Part shown: piece after piece, positions 16,381-24,695 of the stretch
Position numbering within the stretch: the first letter of the stretch is position 1
Layout: each line of letters starts with the position of its first letter
The notes under the pieces: generated by a model
Database searches by the model: none
What the model was told of the DNA's origin: nothing
The model's input: only the letters and a program-made list of their open reading frames with translations
Assembly: GCA_009779915.1 (NCBI GenBank)
Contig: WRBA01000011.1
Coordinates: forward strand, 30,374 to 94,373
Origin: Defluviitaleaceae bacterium
GTDB lineage: Bacteria; Bacillota; Clostridia; Lachnospirales; UBA5962
Direction of reading: 5' to 3'
DNA length: 64,000 nucleotides
Translations under genes and position numbers: made by a program

Positions 16381-16388
16381 TATGAGTA

Positions 16389-18059
16389 TTATACATACTC
16401 TTTTATTACATTAAGCACTTCACCAATATCCAGCGGTTTACCAACATGCCCGTCCATGCCGGCTTTTAAGCACCGCTCCACATCCTCTCGAAAGACATTT
16501 GCAGTCATTGCTATGATTGGAATAGTTTTAGCATTGGGTAAATCCAATGCGCGTATATGCTGCGTGGCTTCAAATCCATCCATTTCCGGCATTTGCAAGT
16601 CCATAAAAATCATATTAAACCGCTCAGGTGATTCACAAAATATTTGTAAAGCCTCAGCACCATTTTGCGCGCATATTATCGATATTTTTGTCGGTTCCAG
16701 CAAAGCTTTCACAATTTCTTGGTTAATTTCAACATCTTCAGCAAGGAGTATACACTTGTCTTCATAAGTTATAAAAATATCTTCTGCCTCTTCATTTGCA
16801 GCTGCGCCAAGGTCTTCTAAAGCCGCCAAGCTATTTTCACTGCCTCTCTCCAGCTTAACCTCAAAGGCAAAGGCAGCACCTTTACCAAGCTCCGATTCAA
16901 CCCAAACCTTTCCGCCCATCATTTCAACAATGCTCTTGGTTATGGAAAGTCCAAGACCGGTGCCGCCGAATTTACGTGACGTACTCGTCTCCGCCTGCTG
17001 AAAGGCTTTGAAAAGATTTCTCTGCTGCTCAGGGCTTATACCAATACCTGAGTCTATCACTTCAATTTGGATACTGCAAAACTTTCCCTCTTCTTCCATC
17101 AATTTGGCGTTTAGGGCAATCGTGCCTCTCTTTGGAGTAAACTTAATCGCATTCCCTAAAAGGTTTGTAATGACCTGCGCCAGCCTTTGATCATCTCCTA
17201 TAAGCAGCTTAGGGATATTAGCATCTATATCTACCGTAAAACTATGCTCTTTTTCATCAACGCTAAAGGAAACAACATTTACTGTTCTCTGTATCATTCT
17301 CTCAAAATTAAATTCCTCAACAGATAACTCAAATTTTCCCGAGTCAATCTTTGACATATCAAGAACATCGTTAATAATACCAAGTAGATGGGTAGAAGCA
17401 TCCTCGATTTTATTTAGGGTTTCATGAACCTTGGCGATATCCTTTGAAGCTTTGCCTATAGCGGTCATACCAATTATAGCATTCATAGGAGTCCTAAGCT
17501 CATGACTCATATTCGACAAAAAAACACCTTTTGCGTGAGACGCCTTTGTATATGATTTGCAAAAAACATAAAGTATTAACATTATAGCTACTGTCGTAAG
17601 AAAACCTACATAGTTTTGCGCCATTGTAAAGCTTGCGCCAAGCATATTGCGCTCAAGAACCATAATAAAAAACCCTTGTACCATACTAATTGCTGTAATA
17701 TAGATGGCAAGCCCTTTAGGTTTCATATAAGTAAGGGAAATCATCGCCCCGCCTATTGTATATGTGAAAACCAAAAAATCCCCATAGAAATATACAGCCC
17801 CAAAAGTGACTAGTACAATTAATGTGAAAGGTGTAAGAAAAGACAGATATTCATTACGAGTATCGCTCCGCTCCAAGATAATATAGGATAGAACTATGCC
17901 TATATTAATTAAAATCCTGACATGTAAATGATCAGGAAAAAACAATATATAATACGCTGAAGTCGCAACAAAATAAAACAATAAAATTATAAGAATATTA
18001 GGCGCAATTATATTCTTCTCTGAACCTTTAAAGATATATTTTCTTATGAAAGGAACCAT
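16389..18059 (-). CDS. Membrane hybrid sensor histidine kinase with C-terminal receiver domain
   Basis: 556 residues. About five to six membrane helices in residues 20-170 with little extracytoplasmic sequence. HisKA with the phosphoacceptor His in NMSHELRTPMNAIIGM near 182; HATPase with NLLGNAIKFTP, DSGIGIS and GGTGLGLSI; then a receiver domain from about 432 with the phosphorylatable Asp in IFMDLQMPEMDGFEA. No output domain or partner regulator adjacent. The ATG at 18059 follows AGGTGG by 5 bases, preferred to the GTG at 18068. Signal unknown. Confidence 0.93.
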   Translation of the reverse strand: MVPFIRKYIFKGSEKNIIAPNILIILLFYFVATSAYYILFFPDHLHVRILINIGIVLSYIILERSDTRNEYLSFLTPFTLIVLVTFGAVYFYGDFLVFTYTIGGAMISLTYMKPKGLAIYITAISMVQGFFIMVLERNMLGASFTMAQNYVGFLTTVAIMLILYVFCKSYTKASHAKGVFLSNMSHELRTPMNAIIGMTAIGKASKDIAKVHETLNKIEDASTHLLGIINDVLDMSKIDSGKFELSVEEFNFERMIQRTVNVVSFSVDEKEHSFTVDIDANIPKLLIGDDQRLAQVITNLLGNAIKFTPKRGTIALNAKLMEEEGKFCSIQIEVIDSGIGISPEQQRNLFKAFQQAETSTSRKFGGTGLGLSITKSIVEMMGGKVWVESELGKGAAFAFEVKLERGSENSLAALEDLGAAANEEAEDIFITYEDKCILLAEDVEINQEIVKALLEPTKISIICAQNGAEALQIFCESPERFNMIFMDLQMPEMDGFEATQHIRALDLPNAKTIPIIAMTANVFREDVERCLKAGMDGHVGKPLDIGEVLNVIKEYV

Positions 18060-18087
18060 GTAGACCACCTGCTCCTAATAGTTTAAA

Positions 18088-18248
18088 AACCTGTTTACTA
18101 TCTCGATTTCAACAAATTTCCGAGTGCTTTTTCGTCAGGCGAGGAGAGGCTGACGACGCAAAGCCAAAGCTTTTGTTAGGAAGCCTTAACGAAGTCCTGA
18201 TGGAAAATAAGCCGAAAAGGCGTTTGGAATTGAGATAGTAAACAGGTT
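18088..18248. repeat. MITE-like element, family AACCTGTTTACTATCTC, copy 1
   Basis: Terminal inverted repeats of 21 bases (18088-18108 and 18228-18248) match at 20 positions: AACCTGTTTACTATCTCGATT and its complement. The element is 161 bp and non-coding. A second, longer member with related ends (GAG..TGTTTAGTATCTC) is at 61755-61997. Confidence 0.75.
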
Positions 18249-18363
18249 CTAACATATAAGTTAAATAATTCTATTTTATACTTTTTTAATATTATAGTAA
18301 AGAAAAATCCGAACTCACACCGATTACTTTCAAATCAGCATGGTTCGGACTATGCATTAGCAC

Positions 18364-18447
18364 TGCGGTTGACAGGACTTGAACCTGCACGTCATTGCTG
18401 ACACAAGATCCTTAGTCTTGCGCGTATACCAGTTCCGCCACAACCGC
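18364..18447 (-). tRNA. tRNA-Leu, anticodon AAG
   Basis: Acceptor stem GCGGTTG pairs with CAACCGC, discriminator A. The anticodon arm is CAAGA-CTAAGGA-TCTTG, giving anticodon AAG (codon CUU, plus others if A34 is deaminated to inosine). A long variable arm and TTCAAGTC T-loop mark the leucine class. No CCA is encoded. Confidence 0.92.
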
Positions 18448-18553
18448 TTAAGCTTAAACCGTATATTATAATACTACTAAAAAATAAAATTGTCAACATC
18501 TAGTTGCGGAAATTTTGCAAAGTTTTAACATCCCTTTACACAGTTTTAGCTAA

Positions 18554-18589
18554 GGGCCAGGAGAGTCCAACCTTGAACGCCCCTAGCCC
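18554..18589 (-). other. GC-rich hairpin between amidohydrolase and tRNA-Leu
   Basis: On the minus strand GGGCTAGGGG (18589-18580) can pair with CTCCTGGCCC (18563-18554), ten pairs including two G-U, around a 16-base loop; outer TTA/TAA extend it. No T-run follows, so it is not a classical terminator. It stands out from AT-rich surroundings. Possible small structured RNA or 3' stabiliser of the amidohydrolase mRNA. Confidence 0.4.
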
Positions 18590-18665
18590 TAATATTGAAT
18601 AAATATTACTTAAAAACCCGCTGCCTCCTCAAACTTATGAAAACAGCCGGTTTGTGTCTCAATTA

Positions 18666-19865
18666 TTATACTTCTCTGCCCGCATAAACTCTTTCAGCTA
18701 CTTCATTTTCATATACTTCGCCATCTATTATAGTTTTTTCACATAAAGTAAAATTTGAGAATGGGTTACCGTTAAATATAGCAACATCCGCGTCTTTTCC
18801 AGGCTCCAGTGAACCGACTCTATGGTCAAGCTCAAGAATTTTTGCAGCTGTTATAGTTACAGATCTAAAAGCTTCCTCAAGAGATAATCCCCTTGCGATA
18901 CAGAAACCTACATGTGTCGGCAAGTATTTAGTTGATGAGGCCGCATCTTCCGAGAGGCAGAAGGTTATGCCCGCTTTCTCAAGTATACCTGCGGTTTCAA
19001 ACTTACGTCCCCAAATTTCCATTTTAGCATATCCCATTGTAAGAGGACCAATTACGCACTCAATATTGTTTTCTTTAAGAAAATCAAGGATTTTATGAGA
19101 CTCTGTAGCGTGTTCAACCGCAAATTTCAAATTAAATTCTTGTGCAATCCTTACAGCAGTAACGATATCATCAGCTCTATGGGCGTGGATACGGCATTTC
19201 ATTTCACCTTTAACCACAGGTACAAGAGCTTCTAACTTAAAATCAGGCTTAGGTGCTTTAGATGGGTCAGTTTTGCCAAGCTCAAGCTGCTCAGCATAAA
19301 CTTTGGCATTGTAGAGAGATTCCCTTAGTACCGCGCCTACACCCATACGGGTAACCGGCATTTTTTTCTCAGAACCGTAAACTCTCTTAGGATTTTCCCC
19401 AAGAGCCATTTTCATATGCTCCGTACCAGGAATTACAAGGTCAAACACTGTAGAGCCTTCTTTCAGTTTAAAGCTTAAACCGATGCCGCCTATTACATTT
19501 GCGGAACCCGGAAGTGTAAAACAAGTTGTAAATCCTGCTTTTCTCGCGTGCTCTATACCCATATCAAAAGGATTAAGGGCATCAAGTGCGCGGATATGTG
19601 CGGTTACGGGACCTGACACTTCATTACCATCCACTGTACCCGGCTGTTGTACTGCTTGAGGCTCATTAAACGTAGAGATGTGGGTGTGGGCGTCAATTAA
19701 ACCGGGTGTTACCCATTTGCCTGTTGCGTCAATAACTTTGGCACCTGCCGGAATTTCCACATCAGCGCCTACAGCTTTGATTTTTGTACCTTCAATCAAA
19801 ACTACTCCATTTTCAATGGTACCGTTTGTTACGGTTACGACTTTTCCGCCTTTAATCGCTAACAT
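18666..19865 (-). CDS. Amidohydrolase (imidazolonepropionase-like)
   Basis: 399 residues of the metal-dependent amidohydrolase superfamily. N-terminal beta-sandwich (LAIKGGKVVTVTNGTI), then the metal-binding HxH in GLIDAHTHIS near residue 62, later His ligands in MKCRIHAHRAD and FAVEHATESHK, the conserved Asp in CLSEDAAS, and the closing GSLEPGKDADVAIFNG. Substrate is not evident; related proteins include cyclic imidases and peptidase-like enzymes. GGAGATGAT precedes the ATG. Stands alone, transcribed away from ispF. Confidence 0.88.
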   Translation of the reverse strand: MLAIKGGKVVTVTNGTIENGVVLIEGTKIKAVGADVEIPAGAKVIDATGKWVTPGLIDAHTHISTFNEPQAVQQPGTVDGNEVSGPVTAHIRALDALNPFDMGIEHARKAGFTTCFTLPGSANVIGGIGLSFKLKEGSTVFDLVIPGTEHMKMALGENPKRVYGSEKKMPVTRMGVGAVLRESLYNAKVYAEQLELGKTDPSKAPKPDFKLEALVPVVKGEMKCRIHAHRADDIVTAVRIAQEFNLKFAVEHATESHKILDFLKENNIECVIGPLTMGYAKMEIWGRKFETAGILEKAGITFCLSEDAASSTKYLPTHVGFCIARGLSLEEAFRSVTITAAKILELDHRVGSLEPGKDADVAIFNGNPFSNFTLCEKTIIDGEVYENEVAERVYAGREV

Positions 19866-20082
19866 TGTTTTATCATCTCCATATGTATTTTTTTGAAGCT
19901 TGTTTTTAATTATATTCTAAAGCTAAGACAATTACAATAGCATTTGTGCTGATTGACACAGCTTGCTATAAAGCATTATAATATGCATATAAAGAAAAAC
20001 GCTGAACTGTGTGAAGCGTTTCTTCCCTAATTATGCAACGCGACTTTGTAAAACAAAGTCGAGTCATGTTTGGAGGAAAACC

Positions 20083-20559
20083 ATGTCTTTTCGTATCGGA
20101 ATAGGTTATGATGTACACAAACTTGCAAAAAATCAAAAACTCGTTATTGGGGGAGTTACAATCCCCTACGATTACGGTCTTTTGGGTCATTCTGACGCAG
20201 ATGTACTTACTCACGCCATAATGGACGCTATGCTGGGGGCTTTGGCTTTAGGCGATATAGGTAAACTCTTTCCCGATAGCGATCTTTCATATAAAGGAAT
20301 ATCAAGCTTAGCACTGCTTGAGAAGGTTAATAATATGATAATAGAAAAGGGTTATAAAATAGTGAATATTGACAGCGTAATAGTGGCTGAAATGCCCAAA
20401 TTCGCACCTTATATTAATGACATAAGGGGGAGCCTCTGCCGATGTCTTGACCTTGACGTGGATTTAATAAGCGTCAAGGCTACCACCGAGGAAGAGTTAG
20501 GCTTTACAGGACAACGACTTGGCATAGCCGCTAAGGCTGTGGTACTTGTGGGAGGATAG
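20083..20559 (+). CDS. ispF: 2-C-methyl-D-erythritol 2,4-cyclodiphosphate synthase
   Basis: 158 residues, full length. Metal and substrate motifs are present: IGYDVHKL at the start, GHSDADVLTHAIMDAMLGA near 39, and the C-terminal KATTEEELGFTG. It catalyses formation of the cyclic diphosphate in the MEP isoprenoid pathway. The ATG at 20083 has TGGAGG 6 bases before it. A small perfect hairpin, CGACTTTGT AAA ACAAAGTCG, at 20041-20061 lies in its leader. First gene of a long plus-strand run; cysS follows after 6 bases. Confidence 0.96.
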   Translation: MSFRIGIGYDVHKLAKNQKLVIGGVTIPYDYGLLGHSDADVLTHAIMDAMLGALALGDIGKLFPDSDLSYKGISSLALLEKVNNMIIEKGYKIVNIDSVIVAEMPKFAPYINDIRGSLCRCLDLDVDLISVKATTEEELGFTGQRLGIAAKAVVLVGG

Positions 20560-20565
20560 ATAATT

Positions 20566-21966
20566 ATGATAGTTTATAATACATTAACTAAAAAAAAGGA
20601 AAAATTTAAGACTATAGAAGAAAACAAAGTAAGTATGTATGTTTGCGGACCAACAGTTTATAATTTTATCCATATAGGCAATGCAAGAACTTATATTGTT
20701 TTTGATGCTGTCCGCAGATATTTTAAGCACAAAGGCTATGATGTTACTTATGTGCAAAACTATACGGATATAGACGATCGAATTATACAAAGAGCTAATG
20801 AGGAAAATATCACTTCACTTGCATTTGCTGATCGTTATATTATGGAATTTGAAAAGGATATCGAAGCCCTAAACATACTTGCGGCTGATTTTTACCCTCG
20901 CGTAACCTCTGAAATAAGCGGCATAGTCGAAATGATAACAACACTTATTGAAAAAGGCTTCGCTTATGAAATAAACGGCAGTGTCTATTTTGACACATCC
21001 AAATCTCCTGAATACGGTAAGCTCTCAAGACGTGATTTAGATAGCCAAGAAGCAGGTTTTAGAATTGACATTGATGATGAAAAAAAGCATCCCGGTGACT
21101 TCATTCTTTGGAAGCCGAAAAAAGATGGTGAACCCTATTGGGAATCTCCTTGGAGTGAAGGCCGACCCGGCTGGCATATTGAATGCTCCGTTATGGCCAA
21201 AAGATATTTAGGGGAAAATATCGACATCCACGCCGGCGGCGAAGATTTGGTGTTTCCTCATCACGAAAATGAAATTGCTCAAAGTGAAGCGGCAAATGGC
21301 AAGCCTTTCGCAAATTATTGGTTTCACGGCGCGCTTCTCAATATCGATAACCAAAAAATGTCGAAATCTCTAGGCAATTTCTTCACCCTCCGTGATGTAG
21401 GGGACGAATTCGGTTATGATGTTGTGCGTTTTTTTATACTGTCGAGCCATTATAGAAGTGCTATGAATTTTACTCGCGAATCTCTCGCTGCCGCAGGCAA
21501 TGGACTTATGCGTATAAAGCAATGCCATTCAAATATTAAATACAATTTAGAAAATACGAAAAACTCTAATATTACAAAAGAAGAACTCGCTCTCCTAGAA
21601 AAAAGTGATAAATTTCACAAGGACTTTGAAGCTTCTATGGATGATGATTTTAATACCGCTGACGCAATTTCAGCAATATTTGAATTTGTGCGCTTTATAA
21701 ATAAAAATATGAATGCGGACTCGTCCTCAGGGTTTTTAGAAAAACTATGTAAAAAGCTTGAACTCCTAAGTAATATATTAGGGCTTGTTATAAGTAAAGA
21801 AGAGTCCGCCGACAGCAAGGAAATCGAAGAGCTTGTGGCAGCGCGCACTCAAGCCAAAAAGGACAAAAATTTTGCCTTAGCCGATGAAATAAGGGAAAAG
21901 CTAACCTCAATGGGCGTAACTGTAGAGGACACAAGACAAGGGGTTAGATGGTATTTTAATGAGTAA
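20566..21966 (+). CDS. cysS: Cysteinyl-tRNA synthetase
   Basis: 466 residues, class I synthetase. HIGH-type motif in [16 protein letters not shown], zinc ligands starting at the MYVCGPT Cys and later WHIECS and HHENE, and KMSKS in [13 protein letters not shown]. Charges tRNA-Cys in the cytoplasm. GGGAGGA lies upstream of the ATG. Its end overlaps mrnC by 8 bases, the conserved Firmicute order cysS-mrnC-rlmB-yacP-sigH. Confidence 0.97.
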   Translation: MIVYNTLTKKKEKFKTIEENKVSMYVCGPTVYNFIHIGNARTYIVFDAVRRYFKHKGYDVTYVQNYTDIDDRIIQRANEENITSLAFADRYIMEFEKDIEALNILAADFYPRVTSEISGIVEMITTLIEKGFAYEINGSVYFDTSKSPEYGKLSRRDLDSQEAGFRIDIDDEKKHPGDFILWKPKKDGEPYWESPWSEGRPGWHIECSVMAKRYLGENIDIHAGGEDLVFPHHENEIAQSEAANGKPFANYWFHGALLNIDNQKMSKSLGNFFTLRDVGDEFGYDVVRFFILSSHYRSAMNFTRESLAAAGNGLMRIKQCHSNIKYNLENTKNSNITKEELALLEKSDKFHKDFEASMDDDFNTADAISAIFEFVRFINKNMNADSSSGFLEKLCKKLELLSNILGLVISKEESADSKEIEELVAARTQAKKDKNFALADEIREKLTSMGVTVEDTRQGVRWYFNE

Positions 21967-22384
21967 AAACTTTTTAGAAACAATGCCTAAAAACCCTGAC
22001 AATATAAGCGAAATACAAATTTTAAACCTTGCTTATATAGGTGATGCTGTATTTGAAATTATGGTACGTACTCATATTATAAACAACACTAAATCGGCAG
22101 CAAATGAACTGCACAATATCGCAAAAGCCTATGTAAGTGCAGGGGCACAGTCGGAAATGTATAAGGCTCTCGAGGGAGTTTTAAGCGAAAAAGAAATGTC
22201 TGTAATGCGCCGTGGCAGAAATGCAAAAAGCTACACCAAGGCAAAAAACGCCTCTATTAACGATTACCGTCATGCCACAGGTTTGGAAGCTTTAATTGGC
22301 TATCTTTATTTGAAAAACGAAGTCCAAAGGCTTATGGAAATTTTTGAAATTTGTATAAAAACCGTAGGGAATCCCCTGCTTTAA
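21959..22384 (+). CDS. mrnC: Mini-ribonuclease III (23S rRNA maturation)
   Basis: 141 residues, an RNase III catalytic domain without a dsRNA-binding domain. The catalytic signature is YIGDAVFEIMVRTHII near residue 24, with RGRNAKSYTKAKNA and the C-terminal ATGLEALIGYLYL. In Bacillus this enzyme matures 23S rRNA ends. It overlaps cysS by 8 bases and precedes rlmB by 11. Confidence 0.94.
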   Translation: MSKNFLETMPKNPDNISEIQILNLAYIGDAVFEIMVRTHIINNTKSAANELHNIAKAYVSAGAQSEMYKALEGVLSEKEMSVMRRGRNAKSYTKAKNASINDYRHATGLEALIGYLYLKNEVQRLMEIFEICIKTVGNPLL

Positions 22385-22395
22385 GGAGTAGAGCT

Positions 22396-23247
22396 ATGAA
22401 AAACAAAAGACTTTTAAAAAACAACGACCGTACGCGCCCTCCCCGTCCGGAAAGATTTGAAAGACCGGAGCGGGAAGAGCGCCGTGAGCGAAAACATTTA
22501 ATTGACTATAACGACGGTCTTATTTTAGAAGGTCGCAATGCCGTTTTAGAGGCTTTAAACCACAACAAGCCTATCGATAAAATTTATGTTAAAAAAGGAC
22601 CTTCCGAGGGGAGTATTACTGTAATCATAGCTAAAGCTCGTGAAAAAGGGATTGTAATAAGCGAAGTTGCACGGGAAAAACTTGATTATATGAGCCAAAC
22701 AGGGAGTCATCAAGGTGTTATCGCCTCCTGTCCGGCTCATGAATATGTTGAAATATCAGATATGCTCGAAATAGCCAAGAGAAAAGGAGAAGACCCCTTT
22801 ATCATTATGCTGGACTCTATCACTGACCCTCATAATTTAGGGGCTATAATGCGCTCTGCTGACTGCTCAGGGGTTCATGGGATAATTATACCCAAGCGTC
22901 GTGCCGTATCTCTTACAGGGATTGTGAGTAAAACCTCGGCTGGTGCTATTGAACATGTGCCTGTTGCACGTGTTACAAATTTAAATAATGCTGTGGACGA
23001 GCTTAAAGAAGCCGGACTTTGGATATGCTGTGCAAAAACCCACGGAAGACCTTATTTTAAGGCTGATATAAAAGGACCTATTGCTATAATTATAGGCAGC
23101 GAAGGTGAAGGTGTATCAAAATTATTGGAAAAGAAAAGCGATTTTGCCGTATCAATACCTATGTACGGTGAAATATCGGCACTTAACGCCTCTGTTGCTG
23201 CAGGGCTTTTAATGTATGAAGTTGTTCGCCAGAGGAAGTTTATATAA
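22396..23247 (+). CDS. rlmB: 23S rRNA 2'-O-ribose methyltransferase, RlmB/TrmH (SpoU) family
   Basis: 283 residues. A basic N-terminal extension rich in Arg and Pro (residues 1-38) precedes the substrate-binding domain (LEGRNAVLEALNH) and the knotted SpoU domain with DSITDPHNLGAIMRSADCSG, IIGSEGEGV and IPMYGEISALNASVAAGLL. Expected to methylate 23S rRNA ribose. The ATG at 22396 has AAGGAG 8-9 bases upstream. The charged leader is longer than in most homologues and may contact rRNA. Confidence 0.93.
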   Translation: MKNKRLLKNNDRTRPPRPERFERPEREERRERKHLIDYNDGLILEGRNAVLEALNHNKPIDKIYVKKGPSEGSITVIIAKAREKGIVISEVAREKLDYMSQTGSHQGVIASCPAHEYVEISDMLEIAKRKGEDPFIIMLDSITDPHNLGAIMRSADCSGVHGIIIPKRRAVSLTGIVSKTSAGAIEHVPVARVTNLNNAVDELKEAGLWICCAKTHGRPYFKADIKGPIAIIIGSEGEGVSKLLEKKSDFAVSIPMYGEISALNASVAAGLLMYEVVRQRKFI

Positions 23248-23249
23248 AC

Positions 23250-23774
23250 ATGAAAAGGGAATATTTGTTCGTAGATGCCTACAATATTATATTCTCATGG
23301 GAGAATTTAAAACAACTTGCCGGCTCTTCACTTGAAGATGCCAGAAAAAAACTGCTGGATATATTAAGCGATTACCAAGGCTCTTTAGGTGCTGAGGTTA
23401 TTGTAGTTTTTGATGCTCATAATGTAGCTGCAAATCCTGGCAGTATCAACCCTTACGATAATTTGACCGTAGTATATACCAAAGAAGATGAAACCGCTGA
23501 CAATTACATAGAGCGTTGTGCAAGGATTTTGGCAAAAAATTATAAGGTACGGGTTGCTACCAACGATAACCTCCAGCAAATAATGATAACGGGCAAAGGT
23601 GCCATTCGAATTTCGGCTAATGAATTGTATGAGGAAGTAGTCTCTTTTAAAAAAGAACAAAATGCAAAATACGTAGGCAGGCGACCTGTTAAGCGCAATC
23701 AATTGTTCGACAATTTAGACGATAATTTGAAGGAAACATTTATGCGTATGATACGGCAGGAGGGGGACAAATAA
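23250..23774 (+). CDS. yacP: NYN-domain ribonuclease (YacP/Rae1)
   Basis: 174 residues with the NYN nuclease core: LFVDAYNIIFSWE at the start, an acidic pair in VVFDAHNV and the YTKEDETADNYIERCARIL region with DNLQQIMI. Homologues (Rae1 in Bacillus) cleave mRNA on the ribosome. It starts 3 bases after rlmB and ends just before sigH. Confidence 0.9.
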   Translation: MKREYLFVDAYNIIFSWENLKQLAGSSLEDARKKLLDILSDYQGSLGAEVIVVFDAHNVAANPGSINPYDNLTVVYTKEDETADNYIERCARILAKNYKVRVATNDNLQQIMITGKGAIRISANELYEEVVSFKKEQNAKYVGRRPVKRNQLFDNLDDNLKETFMRMIRQEGDK

Positions 23775-23775
23775 A

Positions 23776-24387
23776 TTGGAATTAGAATTAAAGCTGGTAC
23801 TCACTCATTCACAAAATCAACTTATTAAATTAGCTCAGTCCGGACTCTCAAGTGCCCAGGATGAGCTTTTGGAGCAATATAAAAACATGGTTAAAAAAAT
23901 CGCCCGTACCTTTTTTATAATGGGGGCTGATTTTGAAGATATAGTACAAGAAGGCATGATAGGTTTATTTAAGGCAATCCAAAGCTATAACGATGATAAA
24001 GGCGCAAGCTTTGAAACCTACGCTAATTTATGTATAAACCGGCAAATATTAAACGCCTTAAAAAGTGCCTCAAGGAAAAAACACGCCCCTCTTAATTTCT
24101 ATATTCCCCTTGATTGGGAAGGCAGCGAGCTAAACCTTCCTATGGAAAACAGCCCTGAAGATTTGCTTATACTAAAAGAGGATGGGCAAAGTATTATTGA
24201 CGCTATGTATAAGATTTTGTCGGCTTTTGAGTCAAAGGTTTTAAACCTCTATCTTGAAGGTATGAACCATGCGGAAATTGCGGTGCAAATGAATAAAAAC
24301 GAAAAATCAATAGATAATGCGATACAACGGGCAAGAAATAAAGCCCTGGGGCTTTTTGGAGAGCCTTATGGGAAGGTTAAAAAATGA
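23776..24387 (+). CDS. sigH: RNA polymerase sigma factor SigH (Spo0H-type)
   Basis: 203 residues. Region 2 contains FEDIVQEGMIGLFKAIQSYN and FETYANLCINRQILNALK; region 4 is FESKVLNLYLEGMNHAEIAVQ with a helix-turn-helix. Position after yacP is exactly that of Bacillus sigH, the factor directing early sporulation genes. It starts with TTG at 23776 about 9 bases after GGAGGGGG. Its end overlaps the next ATG by 4 bases. Confidence 0.93.
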   Translation: MELELKLVLTHSQNQLIKLAQSGLSSAQDELLEQYKNMVKKIARTFFIMGADFEDIVQEGMIGLFKAIQSYNDDKGASFETYANLCINRQILNALKSASRKKHAPLNFYIPLDWEGSELNLPMENSPEDLLILKEDGQSIIDAMYKILSAFESKVLNLYLEGMNHAEIAVQMNKNEKSIDNAIQRARNKALGLFGEPYGKVKK

Positions 24388-24695
24388 AAATTGCCGACCC
24401 TAAAATTTATAAAAACCCAAATTACAAAAAAATCCGCGGCAGCCATATTTTAGAGGTCAGCTGCGCTCATTGCAAACAATTTATAGCTAATTATCAAAAA
24501 GTAGGCGAAAGTAATTTCGTAAAAATGTATAACGAGCGTATCGTTGACGGCACAATAGATTTTTCTTTGCATCATGGTGCCGTTTTTTGCCCTAGTTGCG
24601 GGGAGCGTATAGCCACAAGATATATTACAAAGCCGGATAAGAAGGAAGCGTACAGATTAGTGCCTTCGGCGTTTAACAAAAGGAAGAAACGGTGA
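24384..24695 (+). CDS. Zinc-ribbon protein, unknown function
   Basis: 103 residues with two CxxC pairs, SCAHCKQF near residue 27 and FCPSCGERIA near 71, likely binding one zinc, and basic ends (KIYKNPNYKKIRG, FNKRKKR). It overlaps sigH and uvrC by 4 bases each, so it is translationally coupled to both. No family name can be given. Nucleic-acid binding is plausible from charge. Confidence 0.82.
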   Translation: MKIADPKIYKNPNYKKIRGSHILEVSCAHCKQFIANYQKVGESNFVKMYNERIVDGTIDFSLHHGAVFCPSCGERIATRYITKPDKKEAYRLVPSAFNKRKKR

